Shown: positions 17,983 to 27,750, counted from the stretch's first letter. The stretch is DNA of 38,505 nt from Bacteroidales bacterium (GCA_017560825.1 JAFZED010000063.1:1-38505); one strand, 5' to 3'. Made by a program: numbers and translations. Notes: generated by a model from the sequence alone, not told the origin.

Positions 17983-19416
17983 TTACTTATAGTTTTTGAT
18001 TACATCCACAAGAAGCGCAACGAATTTGTCAAGGGATGCAAGGTCAAGTCTCTCGCCTGGAGCGTGTACTCCGCGGAGTGTCGGACCGAATGAAACCATA
18101 TCGATTCCAGGGAACTTTTCAGTGAAGAGTCCGCACTCGAGTCCGGCGTGAATAGCCTTCACCTTAGGTTCTGTTCCGAAAAGCTTCTTATAAGATGCCA
18201 CGCACGCATCTCTTACAGGAGACTCTGCAGCAGGAGCCCAGCCCGGATACTCGCCTTCGTGCTTTACAATGGCACCTGCAAGAACGAAGCAGGCTTCCAT
18301 CTTCGCTGCCGCTGCGCGGCGCGCCGCTGTAACGCAGCTTCGCTGGCTCGAACCGATACGGATTACGCCTGGCTCTGTCATCTTCACAGAAGCAAGATTT
18401 GTAGATGTCTCCACAAAATTCTCGATTTCCTGACTCATTGCAAGGACACCGTGAGGAGAAGCGCAGAGTGCTGTCACAAGGTTCCAGGCTGTCATTTCAT
18501 CGATTGCAGTTGTGCACTCGCCCTCGTATTCAGCATATCCAACCTTGAGTTCCTTCTCTATCGCACCGTACTCTTCTGCAACATCTTCTGCATATGCCTC
18601 AAGTCTCTCATTGATGATGTCAAGAGTGTCAGGCTCTGCTGCAATAAGTGCCTTAGCCTCACGTGCAATCGCATTTCTCTTGTTACCACCATTGATTGTA
18701 ATGAGCTGCCAGTCAAGGTCAATGATGCTGTAAAGGAAGCGTCCGAGAAGCTGAACAGCATTTGCACGGCCCTTATTGATGTCATCTCCACTATGTCCGC
18801 CCATCGCATCCTTCACAAAGATCTCCTGGAACTCAAAATCCTCCTGAACCGGCTCCTCTTTATAATGGAACTCTGCAGTGGTGTCAAGTCCGCCTGCACA
18901 TCCCACAAAGATCTCTCCCTCATCCTCAGAATCAAGGTTAAGGAGTACTTTTCCTGTAATGAAGTCCGGGCTGAGAGCCATAGCTCCGTCAAGACCTGTC
19001 TCCTCTGCAGTAGTAAAGAGGCACTCTATCTTTCCGCAAGGAATGTCGCTTACAAGAACCGCCATCTGAGCTGCAACACCAATACCGCAGTCAGCACCAA
19101 GAGTTGTGTCAGGAGCGATCATCCAGCCATCCTTGATGATGTACTTGATAGGATCCTTGGCAAAATCGTGCTCCACTCCCTCATTCTTCTCGCAGACCAT
19201 ATCCGAATGGCTCTGAAGAACAATAGTAGGAACATTCTCATATCCAGGAGCAGCCTCCTTGACTATCAAGACATTACCAGCCTCGTCAGTCTTGCATTCA
19301 AGACCATTGTCTGCTGCAAATTTCTGCAGATACGCAACGATCTGCTCCTCGTGTCCTGATTCCCTTGGAATCGCAGTTATCTCCTTGAAGAAGGAAAGTA
19401 CGGTTTCTGATGTCAT
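17983..19416 (-). CDS. pepD: aminoacyl-histidine dipeptidase (beta-Ala-His dipeptidase), M20C
   Basis: PepD is a cytoplasmic zinc dipeptidase of the M20C family that splits Xaa-His and other dipeptides. The 477-residue protein has normal length. Metal and catalytic motifs are visible: QSHSDMV, DTTLGADCGIG, FTTAEETGLDGA with the catalytic Glu pair, LLNLDSEDEGEI, and the HSGDDINKGRANA lid region. GVHAPGERLDL near the C-terminus supplies the last metal ligand. It is the first gene of a pepD-rpe unit. Confidence 0.94.
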   Translation of the reverse strand: MTSETVLSFFKEITAIPRESGHEEQIVAYLQKFAADNGLECKTDEAGNVLIVKEAAPGYENVPTIVLQSHSDMVCEKNEGVEHDFAKDPIKYIIKDGWMIAPDTTLGADCGIGVAAQMAVLVSDIPCGKIECLFTTAEETGLDGAMALSPDFITGKVLLNLDSEDEGEIFVGCAGGLDTTAEFHYKEEPVQEDFEFQEIFVKDAMGGHSGDDINKGRANAVQLLGRFLYSIIDLDWQLITINGGNKRNAIAREAKALIAAEPDTLDIINERLEAYAEDVAEEYGAIEKELKVGYAEYEGECTTAIDEMTAWNLVTALCASPHGVLAMSQEIENFVETSTNLASVKMTEPGVIRIGSSQRSCVTAARRAAAAKMEACFVLAGAIVKHEGEYPGWAPAAESPVRDACVASYKKLFGTEPKVKAIHAGLECGLFTEKFPGIDMVSFGPTLRGVHAPGERLDLASLDKFVALLVDVIKNYK

Positions 19417-19449
19417 AGTATGTAATTCTAATTAATTCGGTTAATCCCA

Positions 19450-19457
19450 CAAATATA
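19450..19457 (-). promoter_or_regulatory. possible -7 box for pepD
   Basis: TATATTTG on the minus strand (19450-19457) matches TAnnTTTG, 33 bases before the pepD ATG. I find no TTG at the usual 19-21-base distance, so the call is tentative. Confidence 0.35.
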
Positions 19458-19551
19458 CCATATATAACTCAACAATCCTACCTTATATATATAATTTTAG
19501 AGAACTCCAGAATATTTCAGGATGCAGAGTCAACTTATTTTAGGGAAAGAC

Positions 19552-19582
19552 AAAAAAAGCTATTCCGGGTGGGAATAGCTTT
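19552..19582 (-). terminator. intrinsic terminator of dnaA
   Basis: Perfect 11-bp arms 19556-19566 and 19572-19582 with a five-base loop, followed on the minus strand by seven T (complement of 19552-19558). It begins four bases after the dnaA stop. Confidence 0.85.
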
Positions 19583-19586
19583 GGGG

Positions 19587-21008
19587 TTATCTTCTTACGG
19601 GAACGAGGATTTTTTCGATGTCGTTCACGTACTGCTTGAATGTCTTGTCGATAGTCATCAGGTCGCCGACTGTCGTGCAGGCGTGGAGGACTGTTGCGTG
19701 GTCCTTGCCTCCGATCTCGGCTCCGATTGTCGAAAGTGAGCAGTTCATCAGGTTTCTTGAAAGATACATTGCAATCTGTCGTGCCTGAACGATCTGGCGC
19801 TTTCTTGTCTTTGAGAGGAGCTGGTCGCGTGTGATGTTGAAGTAGTCACACACTGCTCTCTGCACCTTGTCGATTGTGACATCAGCCTGCTGCTCTCCTA
19901 CAATCTTCTCTGTGATCTTCTCTGCAAGAGAGACTGTAATCTCTTTGTGAGCGAGTGTTGCATTTGCAATCAGTGAGATCAGCGCGCCTTCGAGCTCACG
20001 GAAGTTGGACTTGATCCTTGTTGCAAGGAACTCGAGTACTTCATCACTGAGTTTCACTCCCTCACGGAAGGCTCTTGCCTTGAGCATCTGGAGTCTTGTC
20101 GGATAATCAGGCTTCTGAAGCTCCACAGAGAGTCCCCATTTCAGACGCGAGAGAAGTCTTTCCTCGAAGTTCTCAAGCTCTACAGGCGGACGGTCTGAAG
20201 TGAATATCAGCTGCTTGCCTGACTGATGAAGGTGGTTGAAGATGTTGAAGAATGCATTCTGAGTGCTCTGACCCATAAGATCCTGGATGTCATCCATAAT
20301 GAGCACATCCATCTTCATATAGAATGCAAGGAAGTCAGTAAGCTTGTTTCTCACATTCACCGCATCCATATACTGAGTCTTGAATCTGTTCGCAGGAACA
20401 TAAAGCACTACGAGTTCTGGATACTTCTTCTTGATCTCGATACCGATCGCCTGTGCAAGGTGGGTCTTTCCAAGACCTGGACCGCCAAAGAGGAAGAGAG
20501 GGTTGAATGCTGTCTTACCAGGGGCCTGCGAGATGCTCTCACCAGCTGTGAATCCCATCTTGTTACACTCACCGACGATGAGGTTCTCAAAGCAATATAC
20601 CGGATTCAGCTGTGGGTTTACCTGCACTCTCTGCATTCCAGGGAATACGAACGGGCCAGGATTACCGCCACGAGTGAAAGTCTCGACAGAGATTGTCCTG
20701 TTTACCGGAGCATTGCCGTGGGCAGCCGGATAGACCAGAGACTGCTGACGCTTTACCGGTGTCACCACATACACAAGCTTGGCAGCGACTCCGAGCTCCT
20801 TTTTGAGTGATGCCTTGAGGATCTCAAGGTAAGCACCCTCCACATACTCGCGGAAGAACTCAGAAGGAACCTCTACTGTGAGAGTAGACTCAACCAGCGA
20901 AACAGGCTTGATCGGCTTGAACCAAAGTTCAAACTGTTTCAAGTCAATGTTCTGCCTGATGAAGTTCAGACAGTTGTTCCAAACCAGTATGTGTCTTTCC
21001 TGAATCAT
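19587..21008 (-). CDS. dnaA: chromosomal replication initiator DnaA
   Basis: DnaA opens the origin of replication. The 473-residue protein has domain I (LVWNNCLNFIRQNIDLKQFELWFKPIKPV), a short linker, and the AAA+ domain with Walker A GGPGLGKT (175-182) and Walker B IMDDIQ (237-242). The arginine-finger region is RLLSRLKWGLSVEL, and the domain IV DNA-binding signature near the C-terminus is GGKDHATVLHA. It has its own terminator and a 337-base AT-rich upstream region. The AAA+ motifs show no missing residues. Confidence 0.97.
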   Translation of the reverse strand: MIQERHILVWNNCLNFIRQNIDLKQFELWFKPIKPVSLVESTLTVEVPSEFFREYVEGAYLEILKASLKKELGVAAKLVYVVTPVKRQQSLVYPAAHGNAPVNRTISVETFTRGGNPGPFVFPGMQRVQVNPQLNPVYCFENLIVGECNKMGFTAGESISQAPGKTAFNPLFLFGGPGLGKTHLAQAIGIEIKKKYPELVVLYVPANRFKTQYMDAVNVRNKLTDFLAFYMKMDVLIMDDIQDLMGQSTQNAFFNIFNHLHQSGKQLIFTSDRPPVELENFEERLLSRLKWGLSVELQKPDYPTRLQMLKARAFREGVKLSDEVLEFLATRIKSNFRELEGALISLIANATLAHKEITVSLAEKITEKIVGEQQADVTIDKVQRAVCDYFNITRDQLLSKTRKRQIVQARQIAMYLSRNLMNCSLSTIGAEIGGKDHATVLHACTTVGDLMTIDKTFKQYVNDIEKILVPVRR

Positions 21009-21345
21009 TATGTATTTTGGTGATTTTCTATGTTTGTAGCCCGTCTTTCAAACGGTAGTGCAAAGGTGAGGAAAAAAAAGTAATAAAAAAATCAAAAAGC
21101 TCTTGCAAATTAATTTTCTTTTACACTCCCCCTTATTTTAATCACGCTTAAACATTTTTGTTAATATACTGATTTTCAATATATTACAATCACCAAAATT
21201 ACATAAATACCACAATATCAAAGGGGTTACAATTTAGAATATTTCAAAATAGGTAAAACCTTGATTTTATGTTGATATACGTAGTTCTATGGCAGAAAAA
21301 TCGCAATTTGTAAGTGATTACTTCAGAAAAACGAGAAGGTTGAAA
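21009..21345. other. AT-rich intergenic region upstream of dnaA
   Basis: This 337-base stretch has no gene on either strand. It is visibly A/T rich, with runs of A and T and two similar 10-mers, GTTAATATAC (21160-21169) and GTTGATATAC (21271-21280). A box CAAAGGTG at 21061-21068 resembles a minus-strand -7 element with one mismatch and could serve dnaA. I searched by eye for TTATCCACA-like DnaA boxes and found none convincing, so I do not call an origin here. Confidence 0.5.
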
Positions 21346-22554
21346 TTATTTTGAAATTTTTACGCTGTCACCATTGACCTCCACAATAAATGCTTCAGGA
21401 AATTTCTTTTTGACAGCCGGCAATTCAGCCGCAGCCGCGGAGCGAGTCGCGTGTTTTCCATATATATATTTATATATAGATGAACCTTCCGCCTTCACAG
21501 CCTGGACCTGCAGGCCCTTCAAGGCGCTGTCGCCGTTCTTGAGCAGACGACCCAGGCCCATAATCTGGATTCCGTAGTACTTTGATGGGGTTGATGTCAC
21601 ATTCTTGTCAGATTCTTCCTTCTGCACAGGTGCGGTTTCCTGCTTTGGAGAAGCGGGTTCTTCATTGACAGTCGAAGGTTCAGGCTCCGGAGTGGACTCT
21701 GAAACAGCCGGAAGAGCTCCAACACTTGCGTCATACTTCTCCTTGTAGCTCTTGAAGGCATTGAAGAGACTCTTTGCTATCTTTTCCTGACCGTCAGCGG
21801 TCGAAAGTACGGCATAGTCACTTGGATTTGAGAGAAATCCGACCTCCAGAAGGGCAGCAGGCATATTGGTAGCCCACAACAGATAGAAAACATCCTGATG
21901 GATGCCTGTGTAGTTGCTGACCCTGTATGGAGCCTTGTGGATCTGGGCGTCATACTCGGCTGCGAAGAGAAGGCTGTTGCCGTAGTTTGCCTGCCAGAGA
22001 AGACTGTGGCTGATCACCGCTTCAGGAGAATTCGGGTCAAAGTCCTGATAAGCAGTCTGATAGTCATCTTCAAGAAGCATTACGGAGTTCTCTCGCTGAG
22101 CTACAGACTTACTCTTCTCAAAGTAGTCGCTTGTGTTTTTAGGGTTGTTTGATTTGGGTCCGAGGATGTGGGCAGACGCTCCGAAAGCCTTGGAATTTGT
22201 GCTGGAGTTGCAGTGTACCGATATGAAAAGGTCGGCATTGTTGCGCTTCGCTATATTCGCCCTTTCCTTCAGCTCCACAAAGACGTCGGTGCTCCTTGTA
22301 TATACCACCTTCACATCCGGGTACTCAGCCTTTATCTTGTCGCCGAAAAGTTTCGATATGTTCAGAACGATGTTCTTTTCTGCCGTAGACTTCGACTTTC
22401 CTGGCGCACCCGGGTCCTTTCCTCCGTGACCTGGATCGATCACAACGGTCTTAAGACCCTGTCCGGACACATTCTGGCCGGAAATATGCAGTGGAGAACT
22501 TATCAGAAGCGCTATTGCTGAAATAATAGTCAAACACAAAACTTTATTGGTCAT
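21346..22554 (-). CDS. N-acetylmuramoyl-L-alanine amidase with C-terminal SPOR-like domain
   Basis: This periplasmic zinc amidase (Amidase_3) cuts the amide bond between peptide stems and peptidoglycan glycan chains, in cell separation or turnover. A signal peptide (MTNKVLCLTIISAIALLISS) is followed by the zinc motifs VVIDPGHGGKDPGAPG, the Glu in STAEKNIVLNI, and the His in LFISVHCNSS; the catalytic Glu is in ALLEVGFLSN. A Pro/Glu-rich linker leads to a C-terminal SPOR-like domain (YYGIQIMG to AFIVEVNGD), which in other proteins binds denuded glycan at the division site. It diverges from lptD, an arrangement common in Bacteroidetes. Confidence 0.9.
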   Translation of the reverse strand: MTNKVLCLTIISAIALLISSPLHISGQNVSGQGLKTVVIDPGHGGKDPGAPGKSKSTAEKNIVLNISKLFGDKIKAEYPDVKVVYTRSTDVFVELKERANIAKRNNADLFISVHCNSSTNSKAFGASAHILGPKSNNPKNTSDYFEKSKSVAQRENSVMLLEDDYQTAYQDFDPNSPEAVISHSLLWQANYGNSLLFAAEYDAQIHKAPYRVSNYTGIHQDVFYLLWATNMPAALLEVGFLSNPSDYAVLSTADGQEKIAKSLFNAFKSYKEKYDASVGALPAVSESTPEPEPSTVNEEPASPKQETAPVQKEESDKNVTSTPSKYYGIQIMGLGRLLKNGDSALKGLQVQAVKAEGSSIYKYIYGKHATRSAAAAELPAVKKKFPEAFIVEVNGDSVKISK

Positions 22555-22568
22555 AACTGCGTCTCAAT

Positions 22569-22599
22569 TTGGTAATAATTGAAATTAGTTGTAAATTTG
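22569..22599 (+). promoter_or_regulatory. promoter for lptD
   Basis: TAAATTTG (22592-22599) with TTG at 22569-22571, spacer 20 bases. The leader to the GTG at 22667 is about 60 bases. Confidence 0.6.
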
Positions 22600-22606
22600 C
22601 GAGTTG

Positions 22607-22614
22607 CAAAAATA
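22607..22614 (-). promoter_or_regulatory. possible -7 box for the amidase gene
   Basis: TATTTTTG on the minus strand (22607-22614) matches TAnnTTTG and would give a leader of about 45 bases to the ATG at 22554. No TTG lies at the usual spacing. It sits beside the lptD promoter, so the two may compete. Confidence 0.35.
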
Positions 22615-22666
22615 GGAAAATCTTGTCAAAGATTGAAATCCTGCGTACAGTAAAAGGAAAAGAATA

Positions 22667-25537
22667 GTGACGGAAGCTATTATAAACATATTGAAAATAT
22701 GGCTTAAGCGTGGTTGGCTGGCAGCGTCTATGTTGCTGGTCATCAGTTCTTTTTCATTGTCTGCGCAGGCGCCGCGCATCAACAGGAACCTCCGTGGAAG
22801 CATTCCGAGAATGGAAAGTTCTGTTGCCAGAACTACTCAGCCTACAATCAGTGAAGATGCACAGCTTCCGGCTCCGGCAGCCACTGATTCTATCGTCAGA
22901 AGCGGAAAAGACGTGATTTCAGACAGCAAGAATGACACAATTCTTCGTCCGGACCCGAGCGCCAGCCTTGACTCTGCAGCAAGAGCAGACTCCATAGCGG
23001 CAGCGAAAGCTGACTCGGTGGCCCTTCTGACCAAGAGTTCGCTTGAGTCACCTGCATTCTCGACAGCAAGGGACTCCATCATCGAAGATTTCACAGGCGG
23101 AAAGCAGATGATATATTACTATGGTGACGTGACCGTCACTTACGGTAATATGAAGCTGACTGCCGACTATATGGAGTACGACCTGAAGACCCAGACTCTT
23201 TTTGCACGTGGTACAAAAGACACGACGGGAGTGATCACAGGTATGCCTGAAATGACTCAGGGCAAGACTTCCTACCAGATGGAGGAGGTCCGCTACAACT
23301 TCAAGACAATGAAGGCCAGCATCAAGAATATGGTGACACAGGAGCAGGACGGTATCCTGCACGGAAAGACCATCAAGATGATGCCGGACCGTTCGATCAA
23401 CATCAAGAACGGCCGTTACACAGTCTGCGACTGCGAAGAGCCTCACTACTATCTCCACCTGAGCCGCGCGAAGGTTATGACCAAGCCGTCACAGAAGACT
23501 GTGTTCGGCCCCGCCTGGCCGGTCATCGCAGACGTTCCTCTGCCGATAGCCCTGCCATTCGGATTCATTCCTGACCGTCCAGACAGAGCCACCGGTATCC
23601 TCTTCCCTTCATTCGGAGAGGAGGCATCACGAGGATTCTACCTGCGCGACGCCGGATTCTATTTCGTGATCGGAGAGTATTTCGACGTAGCACTGACAAC
23701 CGACATCTACACCCTCGGATCGTGGGCGGTGGACGTAAACTCAAGATACAAAGTAAATTACAAGTTCAACGGTAGCTTCTCCCTGACCTATTCGAATGAC
23801 CAGACAGGTGAGAAAGGAAGCTCAGACTTCTTCCAGACCAAGAACTTCGGAATCAGATGGTCACACTCACAGGACGCCAAGGCACGCCCTGGAACAAGTT
23901 TCTCAGCATCCGTAAACTTCTCCAGCCCATCGAACAACAAGTACAACTCGACTTCGGTGACTGAAGCCCTCCAGAACCAGATTTCATCATCCATTTCATA
24001 CTCGAAGAACTGGAACGGAAAGCTGAACCTGTCCATCAACGCCCTGCACAACCAGAACTCGAAGGACAGTTCGTACACATTCACACTTCCTAACATCACG
24101 TTCTCGGTAAGCCGTTTCTATCCTTTCAAGCAGAAGAACAGAGTCGGAAAGGAGAAGTTCTATGAGAAGTTCTCCCTCGGCTACAACACCACGTTGCAGA
24201 ACAAGATCAGCTTCAAGGCTTCAGAGTTCAACAAGCCTGGCTTCTACGACAAGTTCCAGAACGGTATGACCCACAACTTCCAGATCGGACTTCCTAACTT
24301 CACAGCGTTCAAGTACATAAACGTGACTCCAAGCGTAAGCTACGGTATGAACTGGTTCTTCAGAAAGAACGAGAAGGTCTACAACGCAGACACAGAAAGG
24401 GTGGAAGATGTAAAAGGAAAGGCATTCGGAGCATTCGGTGCTACCCACAACTATTCAGGAAGCATATCGATGAGTACCCGAGTGTACGGTCTGTTCAACT
24501 TCGGAAAGCACCGCAAGGTCCAGGCGATCAGACACGTCATATCACCTTCGCTTTCAGCGTCGTTCAGCCCTGAGAAGGGTACCTATTTCAACGGTTGGAG
24601 GACTCTGGAATATACCGACAGAAACGGTCAGGTCAAGAAACAGGACTATAACATATGGTCAGGCAACATCGGTTCTGTGCCGTCAAAGGGTAAGACAGCC
24701 AGCCTTAACCTCTCAGTTGGAAACAACTTCGAGGCAAAGGTACGCGACCTCGCCGACACCACAGGACGAGGCTCGAAGAAAGTCAAGCTCATCGACCAGC
24801 TGAACTTCTCGACCGGCTACAACTTCCTTGCAGACTCATTGAATATGAGCAACATCGGCGTAACGATGTCAACCTCGCTTTTCGGAAAGGTAAACATCAC
24901 CGGTAACGCCAACTTCGACCCATATGCAATCCTCGTGGATGAAGCCCACAGATCCGGAACGAAGATCAACAAATATGCATTCCAGATGGGACAGGGCCTT
25001 GCCAGAATGACCCGAGGAAGCGTCTCACTCTCCTACTCCCTCTCCGGAGACGGAAAGATCGACGGTAACGACGGAACACAGAGCGGCGGCGGACCTGCAG
25101 ATCATTACACACGTATATACTATCACCCTGTAACCGGAGAATATATCCCTGGAGGATGGCTGTACTATATGAACCCGAATGTTCCGTGGTCAGTAAACTT
25201 CAGTTATTCATATAACTACGGAAAGTCCTACCAGTTCTCCAACGGACAGGCTATAACCAAACATCAGCACACTCAGACACTTGGAATCAACGGTAACATC
25301 AAGCTTACCCCAAGTATGTCATTCAATATGAGTACAGGTTTCGACCTTATGGCCCTTAAGATGACTACCACTCAGTTGAGTGCATCTTATGACCTTCACT
25401 GCTTCAACATCCGTGTTTCCTGGGTACCTACAGGTCAGTGGGAGTCCTGGACATTCCAGATTGCTGCAAATGCTGCAGCTTTGGCAGACCTTTTGAAATA
25501 CAAGAAGAGCAGCAGTTACTGGGATAACAATTATTAA
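22667..25537 (+). CDS. lptD: LPS-assembly protein LptD, Bacteroidetes type
   Basis: LptD is the outer-membrane beta-barrel that inserts lipopolysaccharide into the outer leaflet. The protein has 956 residues from a GTG start at 22667, preceded by AAGGAAAAG. That start gives a full signal peptide (basic KRGW, then AASMLLVISSFSLSAQA); starting at the next Met (22730) would leave no basic n-region. A low-complexity Ala/Asp/Ser segment follows, then an OstA beta-jellyroll (YYYGDVTVTYGNMKLTADYM, KTQTLFARGTKDTTG, MVTQEQDGILHGK), a CDCEEPHYYL motif and a long C-terminal barrel with alternating aromatic strands. An intramembrane Cys pair like that of E. coli LptD is not obvious. Confidence 0.85.
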   Translation: MTEAIINILKIWLKRGWLAASMLLVISSFSLSAQAPRINRNLRGSIPRMESSVARTTQPTISEDAQLPAPAATDSIVRSGKDVISDSKNDTILRPDPSASLDSAARADSIAAAKADSVALLTKSSLESPAFSTARDSIIEDFTGGKQMIYYYGDVTVTYGNMKLTADYMEYDLKTQTLFARGTKDTTGVITGMPEMTQGKTSYQMEEVRYNFKTMKASIKNMVTQEQDGILHGKTIKMMPDRSINIKNGRYTVCDCEEPHYYLHLSRAKVMTKPSQKTVFGPAWPVIADVPLPIALPFGFIPDRPDRATGILFPSFGEEASRGFYLRDAGFYFVIGEYFDVALTTDIYTLGSWAVDVNSRYKVNYKFNGSFSLTYSNDQTGEKGSSDFFQTKNFGIRWSHSQDAKARPGTSFSASVNFSSPSNNKYNSTSVTEALQNQISSSISYSKNWNGKLNLSINALHNQNSKDSSYTFTLPNITFSVSRFYPFKQKNRVGKEKFYEKFSLGYNTTLQNKISFKASEFNKPGFYDKFQNGMTHNFQIGLPNFTAFKYINVTPSVSYGMNWFFRKNEKVYNADTERVEDVKGKAFGAFGATHNYSGSISMSTRVYGLFNFGKHRKVQAIRHVISPSLSASFSPEKGTYFNGWRTLEYTDRNGQVKKQDYNIWSGNIGSVPSKGKTASLNLSVGNNFEAKVRDLADTTGRGSKKVKLIDQLNFSTGYNFLADSLNMSNIGVTMSTSLFGKVNITGNANFDPYAILVDEAHRSGTKINKYAFQMGQGLARMTRGSVSLSYSLSGDGKIDGNDGTQSGGGPADHYTRIYYHPVTGEYIPGGWLYYMNPNVPWSVNFSYSYNYGKSYQFSNGQAITKHQHTQTLGINGNIKLTPSMSFNMSTGFDLMALKMTTTQLSASYDLHCFNIRVSWVPTGQWESWTFQIAANAAALADLLKYKKSSSYWDNNY

Positions 25538-25554
25538 TAAAAGGTACTCTGGCG

Positions 25555-25584
25555 TTGCGCATATAGTATTTTTTATTATCTTTG
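25555..25584 (+). promoter_or_regulatory. promoter for rho
   Basis: TATCTTTG (25577-25584) with TTG at 25555-25557, spacer 19 bases. Transcription would start near 25590, leaving a leader of about 90 bases to the ATG at 25681. Confidence 0.6.
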
Positions 25585-25621
25585 TAAATCCCTTGTCCAC
25601 ACAGGGGTCGCATATTCTTGA

Positions 25622-25726
25622 ATGAGTTCCCTGTCGCGGGAAACTACAACGACATTTATAATCATTATCATACTATCTTTATGCACAACATTTATGAGCT
25701 TAAAGAAATGGCTGTGGAGCAGTTGA
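25622..25726 (+). CDS. possible upstream reading frame overlapping the rho start
   Basis: A 34-codon frame begins at an ATG in the rho leader and ends 45 bases inside rho in another frame. Its predicted product is short and hydrophobic in the middle ([10 protein letters not shown]). An imperfect hairpin (25625-25631 with 25638-25645) lies at its start. E. coli rho also has a leader reading frame. There is no proof of translation; it could be chance. Confidence 0.25.
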   Translation: MSSLSRETTTTFIIIIILSLCTTFMSLKKWLWSS

Positions 25727-27705
25727 ATGCCATCGCTGAAGACCTTAAGATCAAAGGTTACAAGAAAATGGATGTAGAGACACTCCGTTATGCCATTTTG
25801 GACGAAGAGGCTGTTCAGAATGCTATGAAGGCACCTGAGAAGCCAGAAAAGCCAAAACGCGGCCGTCCACGCAAGGAGAACAAGACTGAACTTCCGAAGA
25901 AGGAGACAGAGGCTCAGAACAAAGAGACTGAAAAGCCGAAGAAACAGGCGGAAGAAAAGAAGTCTGTAGAGAAAAAGAATAAGAAAGAAGAACCGAAGCC
26001 GGAAGTTACACCGGAAGCACAAGAGGCTGTAAAGGCAGAGAGCACACCAAAAGCTGAAAAGCCAGCCCAGAAGAAGCGTAACAAGAAGGCAAAGACAGAG
26101 CGCAAAGACGAGCAGGTCGAAGCAGCAGCTGTCCAACCTGAAGTTGCAGCAGAACCTGCAGTGGAGACTGTTCCTGAAATAAAGGAAGAGAACGTGCAGG
26201 CAGCAGAACCGGCAAAGGATCAGAAACGCCAGAAAAGGGCCCGTATCCAGAAGAATCCAAACCAGCACGCCAATGCTCAGCCTGTAAATATCGAAGAGCC
26301 TGAGGCTGCTATTGCTGAGGGAGCTGCGAAGGATGAGCTGAAGGCTCCGAAGGAGCAGAAAGTTCATCAGCAGAAGGAGCAGCACAATCAGCACAACCAG
26401 CAGCAGAAGGACCAGAAGGAGCAGCGAGATCAGAAGGACCAGCACCATAAAAACAACCAGCAGGGCCAGCAGAATCAGAACAATCAGAACAATCAGGGCC
26501 AGAATCAGCAGAACCAGCAGGGTCAGAATAATCAGCAGCAGAACCAGCAGCGCAAGCAGCAGGAGCCTGCAATCGAGTTCGACGGAGTTGTAGAGGCTAC
26601 AGGAGTTCTCGAGATTATGCCAGACGGCTATGGATTCCTCAGATCTTCAGACTATAACTACCTGAACTCCCCTGACGACATCTACGTGTCACAGTTCCAG
26701 ATCAAGCAGCACGCCCTCAAGACCGGTGACACAGTTACAGGTGAGATCAAGCCGCCAAAGGTAGGTGACAAGTACTTCCCTCTTGTACGCATAAAATATA
26801 TCAACGGACGTACACCGGAGTTCATCCGCGACCGTATTCCGTTCGACTTCCTTACCCCACTTTTCCCAGAAGAGAAATTCAACCTTCTCGGCAATGGCCA
26901 CAACGATATGTCCTGCAGAATCGTGGATATGTTCACGCCTATCGGAAAGGGCCAGCGCGGTCTCATCGTAGCGCAGCCTAAGACAGGTAAGACAATGTTG
27001 CTCAAGTCAATAGCCAATGCTATCGCAGACAACCACCCTGAAGTGTATATGATCGTCCTCCTGATCGACGAGCGTCCTGAGGAGGTAACCGATATGGCAC
27101 GCAGCGTAAAAGCTGAGGTAGTAGCGTCAACATTCGACGAACCGGCTGAGCGCCACGTGAAGGTTGCGAATATGGTTCTCGAGAAGGCCAAGAGAATGGT
27201 AGAGTGCGGTCACGATGTAGTGATCCTCCTTGACTCGATCACCCGTCTGGCACGTGCATACAACACAGTGCAGCCAGCTTCAGGCAAGGTGCTCTCAGGT
27301 GGTGTAGACGCAAATGCCCTCCACAAACCTAAGAGATTCTTCGGAGCAGCTCGTAACATCGAGAACGGCGGATCGCTCACAATCCTTGCTACAGCCCTCA
27401 CAGAGACAGGTTCTAAGATGGATGAGGTCATCTTCGAGGAGTTCAAGGGAACAGGTAATATGGAGCTCCAGCTCGACAGACGTCTCTCTAACAAGCGTAT
27501 ATTCCCAGCTGTGGATGTCACTCTGTCAAGCACACGACGCGACGACCTCCTCTACGATCCGGCAATCGCCAGCAGGATCTGGATAATGAGAAAATTCCTT
27601 GCGGATATGAACTGTATCGAAGCGATGGAACTCCTCCAGAACCGAATGAGACGTTGGGGAACAAACGACGCACTTCTCCAGAATATGGACAAAGACGATA
27701 TGTAA
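25681..27705 (+). CDS. rho: transcription termination factor Rho with long disordered insert
   Basis: Rho is the hexameric RNA helicase that ends transcription. Starting at 25681 it has 674 residues. The N-terminal Rho_N domain ([21 protein letters not shown]) is followed by an insert of about 250 residues absent from E. coli Rho: first Lys/Glu/Pro-rich, then a Gln/Asn/His-rich stretch (about 229-294). The cold-shock RNA-binding domain ([17 protein letters not shown]), Walker A ([11 protein letters not shown]), Walker B ([16 protein letters not shown]) and secondary-site motifs follow and look intact. The alternative start at 25618 adds 21 residues with no family match. A strong hairpin follows the stop. 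Confidence 0.95.
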   Translation: MHNIYELKEMAVEQLNAIAEDLKIKGYKKMDVETLRYAILDEEAVQNAMKAPEKPEKPKRGRPRKENKTELPKKETEAQNKETEKPKKQAEEKKSVEKKNKKEEPKPEVTPEAQEAVKAESTPKAEKPAQKKRNKKAKTERKDEQVEAAAVQPEVAAEPAVETVPEIKEENVQAAEPAKDQKRQKRARIQKNPNQHANAQPVNIEEPEAAIAEGAAKDELKAPKEQKVHQQKEQHNQHNQQQKDQKEQRDQKDQHHKNNQQGQQNQNNQNNQGQNQQNQQGQNNQQQNQQRKQQEPAIEFDGVVEATGVLEIMPDGYGFLRSSDYNYLNSPDDIYVSQFQIKQHALKTGDTVTGEIKPPKVGDKYFPLVRIKYINGRTPEFIRDRIPFDFLTPLFPEEKFNLLGNGHNDMSCRIVDMFTPIGKGQRGLIVAQPKTGKTMLLKSIANAIADNHPEVYMIVLLIDERPEEVTDMARSVKAEVVASTFDEPAERHVKVANMVLEKAKRMVECGHDVVILLDSITRLARAYNTVQPASGKVLSGGVDANALHKPKRFFGAARNIENGGSLTILATALTETGSKMDEVIFEEFKGTGNMELQLDRRLSNKRIFPAVDVTLSSTRRDDLLYDPAIASRIWIMRKFLADMNCIEAMELLQNRMRRWGTNDALLQNMDKDDM

Positions 27706-27707
27706 CA

Positions 27708-27750
27708 ATATAAATAATGCTGGCTTTTAAAAAGCCAGCATTATTTATAT
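27708..27750. terminator. bidirectional terminator between rho and the small lipoprotein gene
   Basis: Arms 27708-27728 and 27730-27750 are perfect complements over 21 bases; the inner T4/A4 probably opens to form the loop. It starts two bases after the rho stop and ends 12 bases before the convergent gene, with T-rich ends in both directions. Confidence 0.85.

Noticed and set aside
18148-19359. 403-codon plus-strand open frame opposite pepD
   Set aside because: Cys/Leu/Ser-rich composition without domains; pepD on the other strand is unambiguous.
21009-21345. Origin of replication next to dnaA
   Set aside because: No convincing DnaA-box cluster could be seen; dnaA is not always beside oriC in Bacteroidota.
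25618-25680. Upstream start for Rho
   Set aside because: The added residues have no similarity to Rho proteins, which begin at the Rho_N helix following the Met at 25681.
25576-26448. 290-codon minus-strand open frame opposite the Rho insert
   Set aside because: Its Leu-rich composition is the mirror of the Lys/Gln codons of Rho; no signal of a real membrane protein beyond that.
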